From Sphingomonadaceae bacterium (GTDB taxonomy: Bacteria; Pseudomonadota; Alphaproteobacteria; Sphingomonadales; Sphingomonadaceae): a stretch of DNA of 64,000 bases. The notes below the pieces were generated by a model that saw only the letters and a list, made by a program, of their open reading frames with translations, ran no database searches and was not told the origin of the DNA. How positions within the stretch are numbered: position 1 is the stretch's first letter; each line of letters begins with the position of its first letter. Positions 9,318 to 16,377 of the stretch are shown here, piece by piece. A program made the translations under genes and the position numbers. The stretch spans positions 21,636 to 85,635 of the forward strand of contig JAKFUU010000050.1 of assembly GCA_021732525.1 (NCBI GenBank), given 5' to 3'.

Positions 9318-10112
9318 ATGAAACAGGGTGTAAAAAGATCGAAAAATTACGCGGGCTGGGCAACGTCTCTGCTCGCTGCGATTATTTTCGCTTTTTCACC
9401 AATATTATTTCCGGCTTTCGCGGCGAATTTTTCAAAAGACAGCGTCGCAAAAGGTAAGATCACTGCCGCCGCGTTGCTCAGCCAATTTACACCTGCTAGC
9501 ATTGATAGCAAGCTGGCCGCAAAATTTCAGCGTGATGAGAATGGTTTGGGCGCGATAAAAATTGCGCGGAACCGATTCGCCTTCACTCCCGCTGGGGTTG
9601 GAGTGGAGGGCGCGCGAACCATGACCATCGCTGCGCGCGCCAATTCACCCTTGTCGTCGCAGGCGGTCAATACGCGCGCCGCATTTCGAATTTCTGATGT
9701 GGGGAATGGATCGCCAATTGGCCTGGTTAAATCCGATTTTCGCTTGACCGCTGCAAAGGGATGGAAGGGTTTTTCGGCGCCCGTGGTGCAAAATCTGGCG
9801 GTGCGCGCGCCGGCCGCCGCCCTCAATATCGCGGCAGGGAATTTCCGTTTGGATGAAAAGGCGTCGGCGAAAAAAAGTCGGTTTGACGCCGATGTCCGGG
9901 TCGACCAAAATCGTAGCGCTGTGCCCATTGCGGGCACCGGCAAAGCACCGGGTGATTATCAGGTCGATTTGGAAGGCAGCTTTTCGCTGTCCAAACGCAT
10001 CGCGGTGACCGCGGGCGTTCGCTATCAAAATGAACAGGACCGGGCACGACCAAAGGTTGAAGACCGCAATGACAGCGAAGCCGTTTACGTCGGAACCAAA
10101 ATTCGTTTCTGA
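9318..10112 (+). CDS. Predicted exported/outer-membrane protein, unknown
   Basis: No family is recognised. The 264 residues begin with a long basic N-region and a hydrophobic segment (about 17-35) ending FPAFAANF, a plausible signal peptide. The C-terminal third alternates polar and hydrophobic residues and ends in a phenylalanine strand (VYVGTKIRF), the classical BAM recognition feature of outer-membrane barrels. A short final barrel or autotransporter-like strand set is possible. Its last 28 bp overlap the end of the convergent gene. Start ATG 9318 is chosen for the signal peptide; no clear ribosome site is seen. Confidence 0.6.
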   Translation: MKQGVKRSKNYAGWATSLLAAIIFAFSPILFPAFAANFSKDSVAKGKITAAALLSQFTPASIDSKLAAKFQRDENGLGAIKIARNRFAFTPAGVGVEGARTMTIAARANSPLSSQAVNTRAAFRISDVGNGSPIGLVKSDFRLTAAKGWKGFSAPVVQNLAVRAPAAALNIAAGNFRLDEKASAKKSRFDADVRVDQNRSAVPIAGTGKAPGDYQVDLEGSFSLSKRIAVTAGVRYQNEQDRARPKVEDRNDSEAVYVGTKIRF

Positions 10113-10669
10113 TTTTTCGGTTTAACGCCAAGCGAATCAATCGCGGCCCAGCCGTGGACGACACGGCGATCCTGCATCGCGGCCTTGGCGGCGCTCATCC
10201 CGCCGAGCGCGATCACCAGCGCCTGTCCGCGCCGCAATGCCAATTGGCGAAACGCCGCTGGCCCCAACGCTCTTGCGCCGGGATGCGACCGGGTCGCATA
10301 AAGCGGCGAGATAAACAGATAGTCGGCGCGCGCGTGTTTCGCGGCAATCAATTCGCGAATATTGTGGACGGCGGCGCTGCGTTTCAATCGGCTGCGCGCG
10401 CGTTTTCCGGTGCGGCTGTGAAATCCATCTGCCCGCCATCGCTGCGCTTGGCGTTCATCCCCAGCGAGAAACAGGCTATGTCCGCGGCGCGCGCAGATCC
10501 GCCGCATCTGCCAGAATAGAAGCTCGCGGGCCTCCTCATTCAATTCATAATGCCGGAAAATCACGCCCGAACCGGCGGGCAGCCTTTGCACCGCGCGCAG
10601 CAAACCCGCGCCGAACCGGGGATCGCTCATCAACCAGATTTTTGGCGGCTTTATATGGCGGCGCTGCAT
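10085..10669 (-). CDS. Thiamine phosphate synthase-like (TenI/ThiE family) protein
   Basis: The 194-residue protein has the TIM-barrel layout of the TMP-TENI family: an early IWLMSDPR strand, SAAVHN in place of the family's VSVHN, FISPLYATRSHPGARALG (a phosphate-loop segment) and ALGGMSAAKA (a second phosphate loop). ThiE joins the pyrimidine and thiazole halves of thiamine; TenI paralogues lack that activity. The sequence is shorter and more divergent than canonical ThiE, so the substrate is uncertain. It is divergent from yggS with 23 bp between starts. Confidence 0.7.
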   Translation of the reverse strand: MQRRHIKPPKIWLMSDPRFGAGLLRAVQRLPAGSGVIFRHYELNEEARELLFWQMRRICARRGHSLFLAGDERQAQRWRADGFHSRTGKRARSRLKRSAAVHNIRELIAAKHARADYLFISPLYATRSHPGARALGPAAFRQLALRRGQALVIALGGMSAAKAAMQDRRVVHGWAAIDSLGVKPKNQKRILVPT

Positions 10670-10692
10670 ATCATTGCCTATAGCGGCGCATT

Positions 10693-11349
10693 ATGTCCAA
10701 AGCGATAGAGCAGATTAGAGCCGAAATGGCGCAGGCGGCAAGGATTGCGCGGCGCAAGGCAGCCGAAGTGCAGTTGATTGCGGTATCCAAAACCCGCTCC
10801 GCCGATGAAATCCGGCCGTTGCTGATCGCGGGTCACCGATTATTTGGCGAAAACCGCGTCGCCGAAGCCGCCGAAAAATGGCCTGCGCTCCGCGCCGAAT
10901 TTCCGGATGCCGAATTGCATTTGATCGGTCAGCTGCAATCGAATAAAGCCGGTGAAGCGGCCGCGATGTTCGATGCGATCCACTCTGTGGATCGCGCATC
11001 GTTAATCACCGCGCTCGGCAAGGCGATCCGCGCAAACGGCAAATCGCCACGCTGTTTTCTACAAGTCAATATTGGCGCGGAAGAACAAAAGGGCGGCTGT
11101 GCCATCGCAGATATTCCGGTTTTACTCGACCAAGCAAAGCAGCAGAGCGTCAATATTACCGGTCTGATGTGTTTGCCGCCTGCGGATGTTGAACCCGCGC
11201 CTTATTTCGCTTTACTTGCTGAGCTTGCTGAACGTCATGGGTTGAAACAGCTAAGCATGGGTATGTCCGATGATTTTCCGGCCGCGATCCTATTGGGCGC
11301 AACGCATATCCGCGTTGGCACCGCGTTATTCGGGCCGCGCGCGCGATAG
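10693..11349 (+). CDS. yggS: YggS-family pyridoxal-phosphate homeostasis protein
   Basis: A single-domain PLP-binding protein (218 residues, alanine-racemase N-terminal barrel fold) that buffers free PLP. Markers are the PLP lysine in AVSKTR, FGENRVAEAAEKW, LHLIGQLQSNKA, the SMGMSDDFPAAI phosphate loop and the C-terminal VGTALFG. No second racemase domain is present, which excludes alanine racemase. It starts close to the divergent ThiE-like gene. Confidence 0.92.
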   Translation: MSKAIEQIRAEMAQAARIARRKAAEVQLIAVSKTRSADEIRPLLIAGHRLFGENRVAEAAEKWPALRAEFPDAELHLIGQLQSNKAGEAAAMFDAIHSVDRASLITALGKAIRANGKSPRCFLQVNIGAEEQKGGCAIADIPVLLDQAKQQSVNITGLMCLPPADVEPAPYFALLAELAERHGLKQLSMGMSDDFPAAILLGATHIRVGTALFGPRAR

Positions 11350-11423
11350 CGTCAACGCACCGCAAGCATGATTATCTGGTATTTGGACAAGCGATAGCGA
11401 AGACCTGTTTTCTTCCCCAAAAT

Positions 11424-12170
11424 TCATTTTCCCAAGGCGAATCGCGTGAGCTTTTGCGGCAAGGCGATCAGCGCCTCGCCGCCGCCGCGGTAGGTTAAAC
11501 CCGGTTCAGCGATCCGTGCGGCCTCACCCGCATCCATCCCGCCCGTTAGCACGCCGAACGCTGGCATGATGATTTTGCGCTGGCTGATCGTGAAGCAGCG
11601 CCGCGTGACGCTGCGCTGCCCGTTATTCACACGCAATTTTGGATGAAAATGCCCGCTAATCTCATATCCCGGCCAATCGGGCGCGGCTTCATGGCGCAGC
11701 GTGATACCGCCGCATGCCATCTCCTGCCATGTTTCGCCGCCCCAAAGCGCCTGCAACGCGGGATCATGATTGCCAGTGATCCAGCTCCATCGGTGGCGCG
11801 ATGTAAGATCGCGCAACAATCGGGCAGCATCGCCGCAAAGCCGTTCTTCGCCGCCACTATCGTGAAAATTATCGCCAAGGCAGATGATATGAGTGGCCCC
11901 GCAAGCATGGATCAAGCCGTCCATAGCGCTCAGCGTCGCGTGGCTATCATAAGGCGGCAGCATTTGGCCGGTCACCGCATAGCTGCTGGCTTTTTCGAGA
12001 TGGAGATCGGCAACGATAAGCGCCCGATATTCCGGCCAATATAGCGCGGCATCGCCGATAACGGTAAATTCATGCTTCGCAAATTGGAGTGGATGCTGCG
12101 CGGGGGCGGGCGGATGGGGTGCCCGTTGTTTCCCTGGATTATCTTGCCCCGGTTTACCTTGCGTCGGCAT
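11424..12170 (-). CDS. pdeM: Ligase-associated DNA-damage-response phosphoesterase PdeM
   Basis: A 248-residue calcineurin-like metallophosphoesterase. Metal motifs in order are DLHLEK, GDNFHD, GNHD and GHFHP. The family is named from its frequent linkage with ATP-dependent DNA ligase and an Lhr-like helicase; neither partner lies in this window. The ATG at 12170 gives a short proline-rich leader before the conserved core; the frame stays open upstream to 12413 but there overlaps a lipoprotein gene in another frame. It overlaps that gene by 17 bp, suggesting coupling. Confidence 0.85.
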   Translation of the reverse strand: MPTQGKPGQDNPGKQRAPHPPAPAQHPLQFAKHEFTVIGDAALYWPEYRALIVADLHLEKASSYAVTGQMLPPYDSHATLSAMDGLIHACGATHIICLGDNFHDSGGEERLCGDAARLLRDLTSRHRWSWITGNHDPALQALWGGETWQEMACGGITLRHEAAPDWPGYEISGHFHPKLRVNNGQRSVTRRCFTISQRKIIMPAFGVLTGGMDAGEAARIAEPGLTYRGGGEALIALPQKLTRFALGK

Positions 12171-12477
12171 TTTGCGGCGGACGGTCCGATTGCGGCCCCG
12201 GTTTCGGGGGTTGCGGCTGTTTAGAGGATACCGCCGGTGCGGGAGGATTCCGCGCAACGTCAACAGGAGCCGCCGCCGCCGGCACCAAAGCATTTTCGGC
12301 GTCCAGCTTTGCAGCCGCCTCATCGAGCGCTTTGGCATCATCGGGCGATAGGCCGCCGACGCCCTGTTCATCGGAACCTGGATCACAAGCGGATAACGCC
12401 AGAATAGCGACAATCGCCGCGGTAGGGCGTCTTATCCTGCCTTGCCCGGCTTTATGCCAAAAATTGGAACTCATCAT
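12154..12477 (-). CDS. Small predicted lipoprotein upstream of pdeM
   Basis: A 107-residue product: basic N-region, hydrophobic stretch and a lipobox (ILALSACD, cysteine about 30), then LSPDDAKALDEAAAKLDAE and a proline/alanine-rich low-complexity tail. No known function. Two adjacent ATGs (12477, 12474) both precede the signal peptide; the open frame upstream to 12615 covers the terminator at 12521-12553 and is not credible as coding. It runs into pdeM with a 17-bp overlap. Confidence 0.65.
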   Translation of the reverse strand: MMSSNFWHKAGQGRIRRPTAAIVAILALSACDPGSDEQGVGGLSPDDAKALDEAAAKLDAENALVPAAAAPVDVARNPPAPAVSSKQPQPPKPGPQSDRPPQNADAR

Positions 12478-12520
12478 TTCATATACCGCAAAAGCCGGTG
12501 GCCGCACAAAATAAAAGACG

Positions 12521-12553
12521 AAAAAAAGACTGCCCGATATCGACCGGACAGCC
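12521..12553 (-). terminator. Rho-independent terminator
   Basis: Read on the minus strand, GGCTGTCC and GGGCAGTC form an 8-bp stem (with two G-U pairs) around a 10-base loop, followed directly by seven T residues. It lies about 130 bp beyond the stop of the alanine-rich lipoprotein gene and just upstream of the lipoprotein-pdeM pair, so it separates the two transcription units. Confidence 0.75.
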
Positions 12554-12681
12554 TTTTGCAAATTATGGATAATATGGCCATTTCCCTTTTTGGTTGCGCC
12601 AAAATGCGGGGCCATTTTCCTGTCTATTGTGGTTTCTTAACCGCCCGATGCTTGATCGGACTGGAAACCACTCCAAAGCTA

Positions 12682-12993
12682 TTACTTAACCGCTTCTTTT
12701 GCTTTTTCAGCAGCAGCGCCAACTTTTTCAGCAGCTTCGCCAGCCTTATCCGCAGCTTCGCTTACCGCATCAGCGGTGGCGTCGGTTGCAGCAGCAGCGG
12801 CTTCACCGGTTGCTTCGGCAGCCGCGTCGGTTGCTTCAACAGCGGCTTCGCCTGCTTCACCGGCGGCATCCGCAGCGGTATTTGCCGTTTCGGCTGCCGT
12901 GTCAGCGGCTTCGTTTGCGGCTTCTTCAGCGCCCGAGCATGCGGCCAGGCCGAGCGAAGCGGTGAGTAGGAAAGAGATTGCGATTTTCTTCAT
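12682..12993 (-). CDS. Alanine-rich lipoprotein with heptad-like repeats
   Basis: A 103-residue protein with a lipoprotein signal peptide (lipobox GLAACSG) followed by a body made almost wholly of A, E, D, T, G and V in an 11-mer-like pattern (AEEAANEAADTAAETA and so on) and a lysine-rich end. This composition gives a long amphipathic helix, as in LEA-like or Lpp-like envelope proteins. The function is unknown. GGGGG/AAGG precedes the ATG. Low-complexity composition limits any homology claim. Confidence 0.7.
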   Translation of the reverse strand: MKKIAISFLLTASLGLAACSGAEEAANEAADTAAETANTAADAAGEAGEAAVEATDAAAEATGEAAAAATDATADAVSEAADKAGEAAEKVGAAAEKAKEAVK

Positions 12994-13188
12994 GTGGGAA
13001 ACCCCCTTAATAAATTTGTTTCAAAAGACCCGTGCAACCGGTTTATAACATACCCCGTCCGATCGCGCGGCTGCGTTTAATCATTTCGGATCGGCTTGGC
13101 AATCTGGATTTCATATTGCCGATATTTGGCGGTAATAAAGCGGCCGCCGCGTCAGGCATTAATAGTGCAAATGGCGTGTTTCAGCCAA

Positions 13189-13217
13189 TTGACATCATAT
13201 AAAGATATCTTTATATG
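13189..13217 (+). promoter_or_regulatory. Promoter of the sahR-metF-metH operon
   Basis: TTGACA at 13189-13194 is a perfect -35 box; 17 bp later TATATG (13212-13217) serves as the -10. A start point near 13224 would leave almost no leader before ATG 13227, so the mRNA may be leaderless or nearly so; no ribosome-binding site is visible there. Confidence 0.65.
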
Positions 13218-13219
13218 AT
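13194..13219. promoter_or_regulatory. 26-bp perfect palindrome, candidate SahR operator
   Basis: The 26 bases read identically on both strands (ATCATATAAAGAT and its complement). The palindrome fills the spacer and the -10 box, so a bound dimer would block RNA polymerase. ArsR-family repressors bind such AT-rich dyads, and SahR proteins are known to autoregulate methionine-cycle operons; the assignment to this protein is inference. Confidence 0.7.
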
Positions 13220-13226
13220 TTTATCA

Positions 13227-14258
13227 ATGGATCAGATTTTAACCATAATGCGCGCGCTTGCCGATCCGACACGGCTTCGAATCGCGATGTTGATCCGGCA
13301 GCTCGAACTGTCGGTCGGCGAACTTGTCCAGATATTGGGGCAAAGCCAACCGCGCGTATCGCGCCATATCCGGATATTGGACGAAGCCGGGATCGCCAAG
13401 CGCCGGAAAGAGGGAAGCTGGGTTTTTCTGCGCCCCGGAGCTTTGCTAAATGGCGGCGCGGTGGATGCGTTATTTGCTTTGACCTCCGATGATGATGCCG
13501 GGGTTATCCAAAGGGACCTTGAAAAGCTGGCTTTGGTGCGTGCGGGCCGGGCGCAAATGGCGGCGGCCTATTTCGCCGAACATGCAGGGGAGTGGGACAG
13601 CTTGCGCAGCCTGCATGTAGCCGAAGCCGAGGTTGAGGTGGCCATGCAAAAATATTTAACCATAGCGCCGCTTGGCAAAGTGCTGGATATCGGCACCGGC
13701 ACCGGCCGGATGATCGAGCTATTTGCGCCCTATGCCGATCATTTCACCGCTATGGACAATAACGCGGAAATGCTGCGTCTTGCGCGGGCGAAATTGGCTG
13801 GCTTGTCGCATCTGGTGATCGATGGGCATGGGGTGGATATTATGCTGGGCGATTTTAACGCGCTGCCGCTTGCCGATGCCAGTTTTGATACGATCCTGTT
13901 TCACCAAGTGCTGCATTATGCGCAAGCGCCGGAAAAGGTGATTGCGGAGGCCGCGCGTGTATTGGCGCCATCGGGCCGCATGATGATTGTCGATTTCGCA
14001 CCGCATGACCGGGAGGAATTGCGCGATATCCATGCCCATGCCCGGCTTGGTTTTAGCGACAATTTGATCGCTCGTGCCTTTGCCGCTGGCGGCTTGCATC
14101 TGGCGCATCACGCCACGCTCGATGGCGGCGAATTGACCGTAAAAATCTGGCTAGGGCAAAAGCAAGCCGGCGGCAAATCACCTGGTCAGCGTGCCGATGA
14201 CGCCAATGAATCGCGGGCGGCACCGACAGCCGCATCGCAATTGAGGATCGTGAAATGA
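13227..14258 (+). CDS. sahR: ArsR-family regulator fused to SAM-dependent methyltransferase fold (SahR-like)
   Basis: The 343 residues hold an ArsR/SmtB winged helix (about 1-90; SVGELVQILGQSQPRVSRHIRIL is the recognition region) followed by a class I methyltransferase fold with motif I VLDIGTGTGRM (near 154) and later DTILFHQVLHY. In Proteobacteria such fusions (SahR) sense S-adenosylhomocysteine and repress methionine-cycle genes; that role fits metF and metH downstream. No metal-binding CxC typical of ArsR is seen. ATG 13227 is preferred over ATG 13215, which lies within the -10 box. It overlaps metF by ATGA. Confidence 0.85.
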   Translation: MDQILTIMRALADPTRLRIAMLIRQLELSVGELVQILGQSQPRVSRHIRILDEAGIAKRRKEGSWVFLRPGALLNGGAVDALFALTSDDDAGVIQRDLEKLALVRAGRAQMAAAYFAEHAGEWDSLRSLHVAEAEVEVAMQKYLTIAPLGKVLDIGTGTGRMIELFAPYADHFTAMDNNAEMLRLARAKLAGLSHLVIDGHGVDIMLGDFNALPLADASFDTILFHQVLHYAQAPEKVIAEAARVLAPSGRMMIVDFAPHDREELRDIHAHARLGFSDNLIARAFAAGGLHLAHHATLDGGELTVKIWLGQKQAGGKSPGQRADDANESRAAPTAASQLRIVK

Positions 14259-15196
14259 AATTAACGCTAGATCAAATGCAGGAAAGCGGGCGGGCCGTAG
14301 CGGCGCCGCTATTTGCTGGATTGCCGGGTGACGCAGAGATCAGCTTTGAATTTTTCCCGCCCAAATCGGAAAGCATGGCAGCGCAGCTTTGGGATGCCAT
14401 CGTAACATTGGCTCCGCTCGGCCCGCGTTTCGTTTCGGTCACTTACGGCGCGGGCGGGTCAACGCGCGAACGCACCCATGCCACCGTGGCGCGGATCGTT
14501 GGGGAGGCCGGGATTCCTGCGGCGGCGCATCTTACCTGCGTGAATGCCAGCAAGAATGCAATTCGCGAAATTGCCCAAAGCTATTGGGATGCCGGCGTGC
14601 GGCATATTGTGGCGCTGCGCGGCGATCCCCCGGCGGCGGGGGAGGCTTTCCGGCCGCATCCGCAAGGCTATGACAGCGCCGCCGCGCTCGTGAAAGGCCT
14701 TAAGGAAGTTGCCGATTTTGAGATTAGCGTCGCCGCCTATCCCGAAACCCATCCCGACGCCGATTGCGCGCAAAGCGATCTCGACAATCTGAAACGCAAA
14801 TTGGACGCAGGTGCCGCCCGCGCGATTACGCAAATGTTTTTCGAACCCGAGGTGTTTTTCCGTTTTCGCGATGCCGCCGCCGCAGCGGGGATCGATCAGG
14901 AACTGGTGCCGGGCATATTGCCGGTTTCCAACGTTGCGCAGGCGCGTAAATTTTCGGGCATGTGCGGGGTTAAAATCCCGGCGTGGATGGACGAGCTTTA
15001 TGAAGGGCTGGATGATCACCCCGCCGCACGGCAATTGGTCGCCGCCACGTTAACCGCCGAAATGTGCCGCAAGCTTTATGCAGGCGGCGTGCGCCATTTT
15101 CATTTCTACACATTGAACCGTTCGGAGCTGAGCTACGCCATTTGCCATCTGCTTGGCAAACGCCCCGCCGCCGCGGCAAAGGAGATGGCTGCATGA
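14255..15196 (+). CDS. metF: Methylenetetrahydrofolate reductase
   Basis: Reduces 5,10-methylene-THF to 5-methyl-THF, the methyl donor for methionine synthase. The 313 residues match MetF length. Visible are EISFEFFPPKSE (catalytic glutamate region), FVSVTYGAGGSTRERT, HLTCVN, RGDPP and TQMFF, all family hallmarks. Four-base ATGA overlaps join it to sahR upstream and to the metH N-terminal gene downstream, so the three are translationally coupled in one operon. Confidence 0.95.
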   Translation: MKLTLDQMQESGRAVAAPLFAGLPGDAEISFEFFPPKSESMAAQLWDAIVTLAPLGPRFVSVTYGAGGSTRERTHATVARIVGEAGIPAAAHLTCVNASKNAIREIAQSYWDAGVRHIVALRGDPPAAGEAFRPHPQGYDSAAALVKGLKEVADFEISVAAYPETHPDADCAQSDLDNLKRKLDAGAARAITQMFFEPEVFFRFRDAAAAAGIDQELVPGILPVSNVAQARKFSGMCGVKIPAWMDELYEGLDDHPAARQLVAATLTAEMCRKLYAGGVRHFHFYTLNRSELSYAICHLLGKRPAAAAKEMAA

Positions 15197-16254
15197 GCAC
15201 TCCGCCAATGACATCCCGCGAAATATTCACCGCGCGTGCGCGCCAGCAGGTCATGGTGTTTGACGGCGGCTATGGCACCGCGATCCAGGCCTATAAGCTG
15301 AGCGAAGCCGATTATCGCGGCGATCTGAAACTCAGCCACGACCAAAAGGGCAATAATGATCTCTTGTCGATCACTCGGCCCGATATCATCCGCGCGATCC
15401 ATACCGCTTATGTGGATGCGGGCGCGGATATGATTGAAACCAATACATTCAGCAGTACGAAGATCAGCATGGCCGATTATGGCTGCGAACATTTGGTGAA
15501 GCAGTTGAATGTGGCGGCGGCTCGGCTGGCGCGCGAATGCTGCGATGCCGCCGAGGCAAAAGATGGCAGGCGGCGTTTTGTGGCCGGTTCAGTCGGCCCG
15601 ACCAACAAAACCTTGTCGCTATCCCCCGACGTTAATGATCCGGGCTTTCGCGAGATTGACTTTGACTATCTGAAAGATGTCTACCGCGAACAATGCGATG
15701 CGTTGATTGAGGGTGGCGTCGATTTTCTGCTCATCGAGACGATATTCGATACGCTCAACGCCAAATGCGCCGCGATGGCCGCGCAAGAAGCCGCCGCCGC
15801 ATCGGGGCGCGATGTGCCTTTGATGATCAGCATGACGATCACCGACATGGCCGGGCGCAATCTGTCGGGGCACACGGTTGAGGCATTCTGGGCGGCGATC
15901 CGCCATACCAAACCGCTGACCGTGGGCCTGAATTGCAGCTTCGGTGCCGATCTGCTGCGGCCGCATCTCGCCGCGTTGGCAAAACAAGCCGATACGTTCG
16001 TTCTGGCCTATCCCAATGCCGGCCTGCCCAATGATCTCGCCGAATATGATGAGCTGCCCGAAACTACGGCGCAGCTGATCGGCCATTGGCTCGATGACGG
16101 CCTCGTTAATATGGTTGGCGGATGCTGCGGCACGACGCCCGCGCATATCGCGGCGATTGCCAAGGCCGTTGCCGACCGCGCCCCGCGCGAGGTTCCGGCG
16201 GCGTCAAGCGCGACCGTGCTTGCCGGCCTGGAACCGTTTGTGATGGCGGCATGA
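15193..16254 (+). CDS. metH: Methionine synthase, N-terminal homocysteine methyltransferase part
   Basis: A 353-residue stand-alone homocysteine-binding barrel of cobalamin-dependent methionine synthase. Zinc ligands are the cysteine in GLNCSFGA and the pair in GGCCGTTP; the N-terminus [12 protein letters not shown] and IETNTFSST match MetH. The start is ATG 15193 with GGAG 12 bp upstream, overlapping metF by four bases; the frame is open further upstream but that would lie inside metF. The remaining MetH domains are encoded separately 123 bp downstream, an arrangement I know from sphingomonads. Confidence 0.93.
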   Translation: MSTPPMTSREIFTARARQQVMVFDGGYGTAIQAYKLSEADYRGDLKLSHDQKGNNDLLSITRPDIIRAIHTAYVDAGADMIETNTFSSTKISMADYGCEHLVKQLNVAAARLARECCDAAEAKDGRRRFVAGSVGPTNKTLSLSPDVNDPGFREIDFDYLKDVYREQCDALIEGGVDFLLIETIFDTLNAKCAAMAAQEAAAASGRDVPLMISMTITDMAGRNLSGHTVEAFWAAIRHTKPLTVGLNCSFGADLLRPHLAALAKQADTFVLAYPNAGLPNDLAEYDELPETTAQLIGHWLDDGLVNMVGGCCGTTPAHIAAIAKAVADRAPREVPAASSATVLAGLEPFVMAA

Positions 16255-16267
16255 GATGGCAGGATTT

Positions 16268-16354
16268 CGTCATTCCCGCGAAGGCGGGAATCCATCACCA
16301 AATTTATCCAAACGAAACAGCGGGTGATGGATCCCCGCCTTCGCGGGGATGACG
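16268..16354. repeat. Palindromic element between the two metH genes
   Basis: Terminal inverted repeats CGTCATTCCCGCGAAGG... and ...CCTTCGCGGGGATGACG bound 87 bp; each arm is itself a small hairpin (ATTCCCGC/GCGGGAAT and CCCCGC/GCGGGG). It fills most of the 123-bp gap between the metH halves inside the operon. It could weaken or terminate read-through, but no T tract follows. Confidence 0.85.
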
Positions 16355-16377
16355 AGAATTAGAATTGTATTAAGATC

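Noticed and set aside
13194..13219. The 26-bp palindrome as a terminator
   Set aside because: It is AT-rich with no T tract after a GC stem, and overlaps the promoter boxes of the following gene.
16255..16377. metH split as a simple frameshift or sequencing error
   Set aside because: Each part has its own start and the break is at a domain boundary, with 123 bp and an 87-bp palindrome between them.
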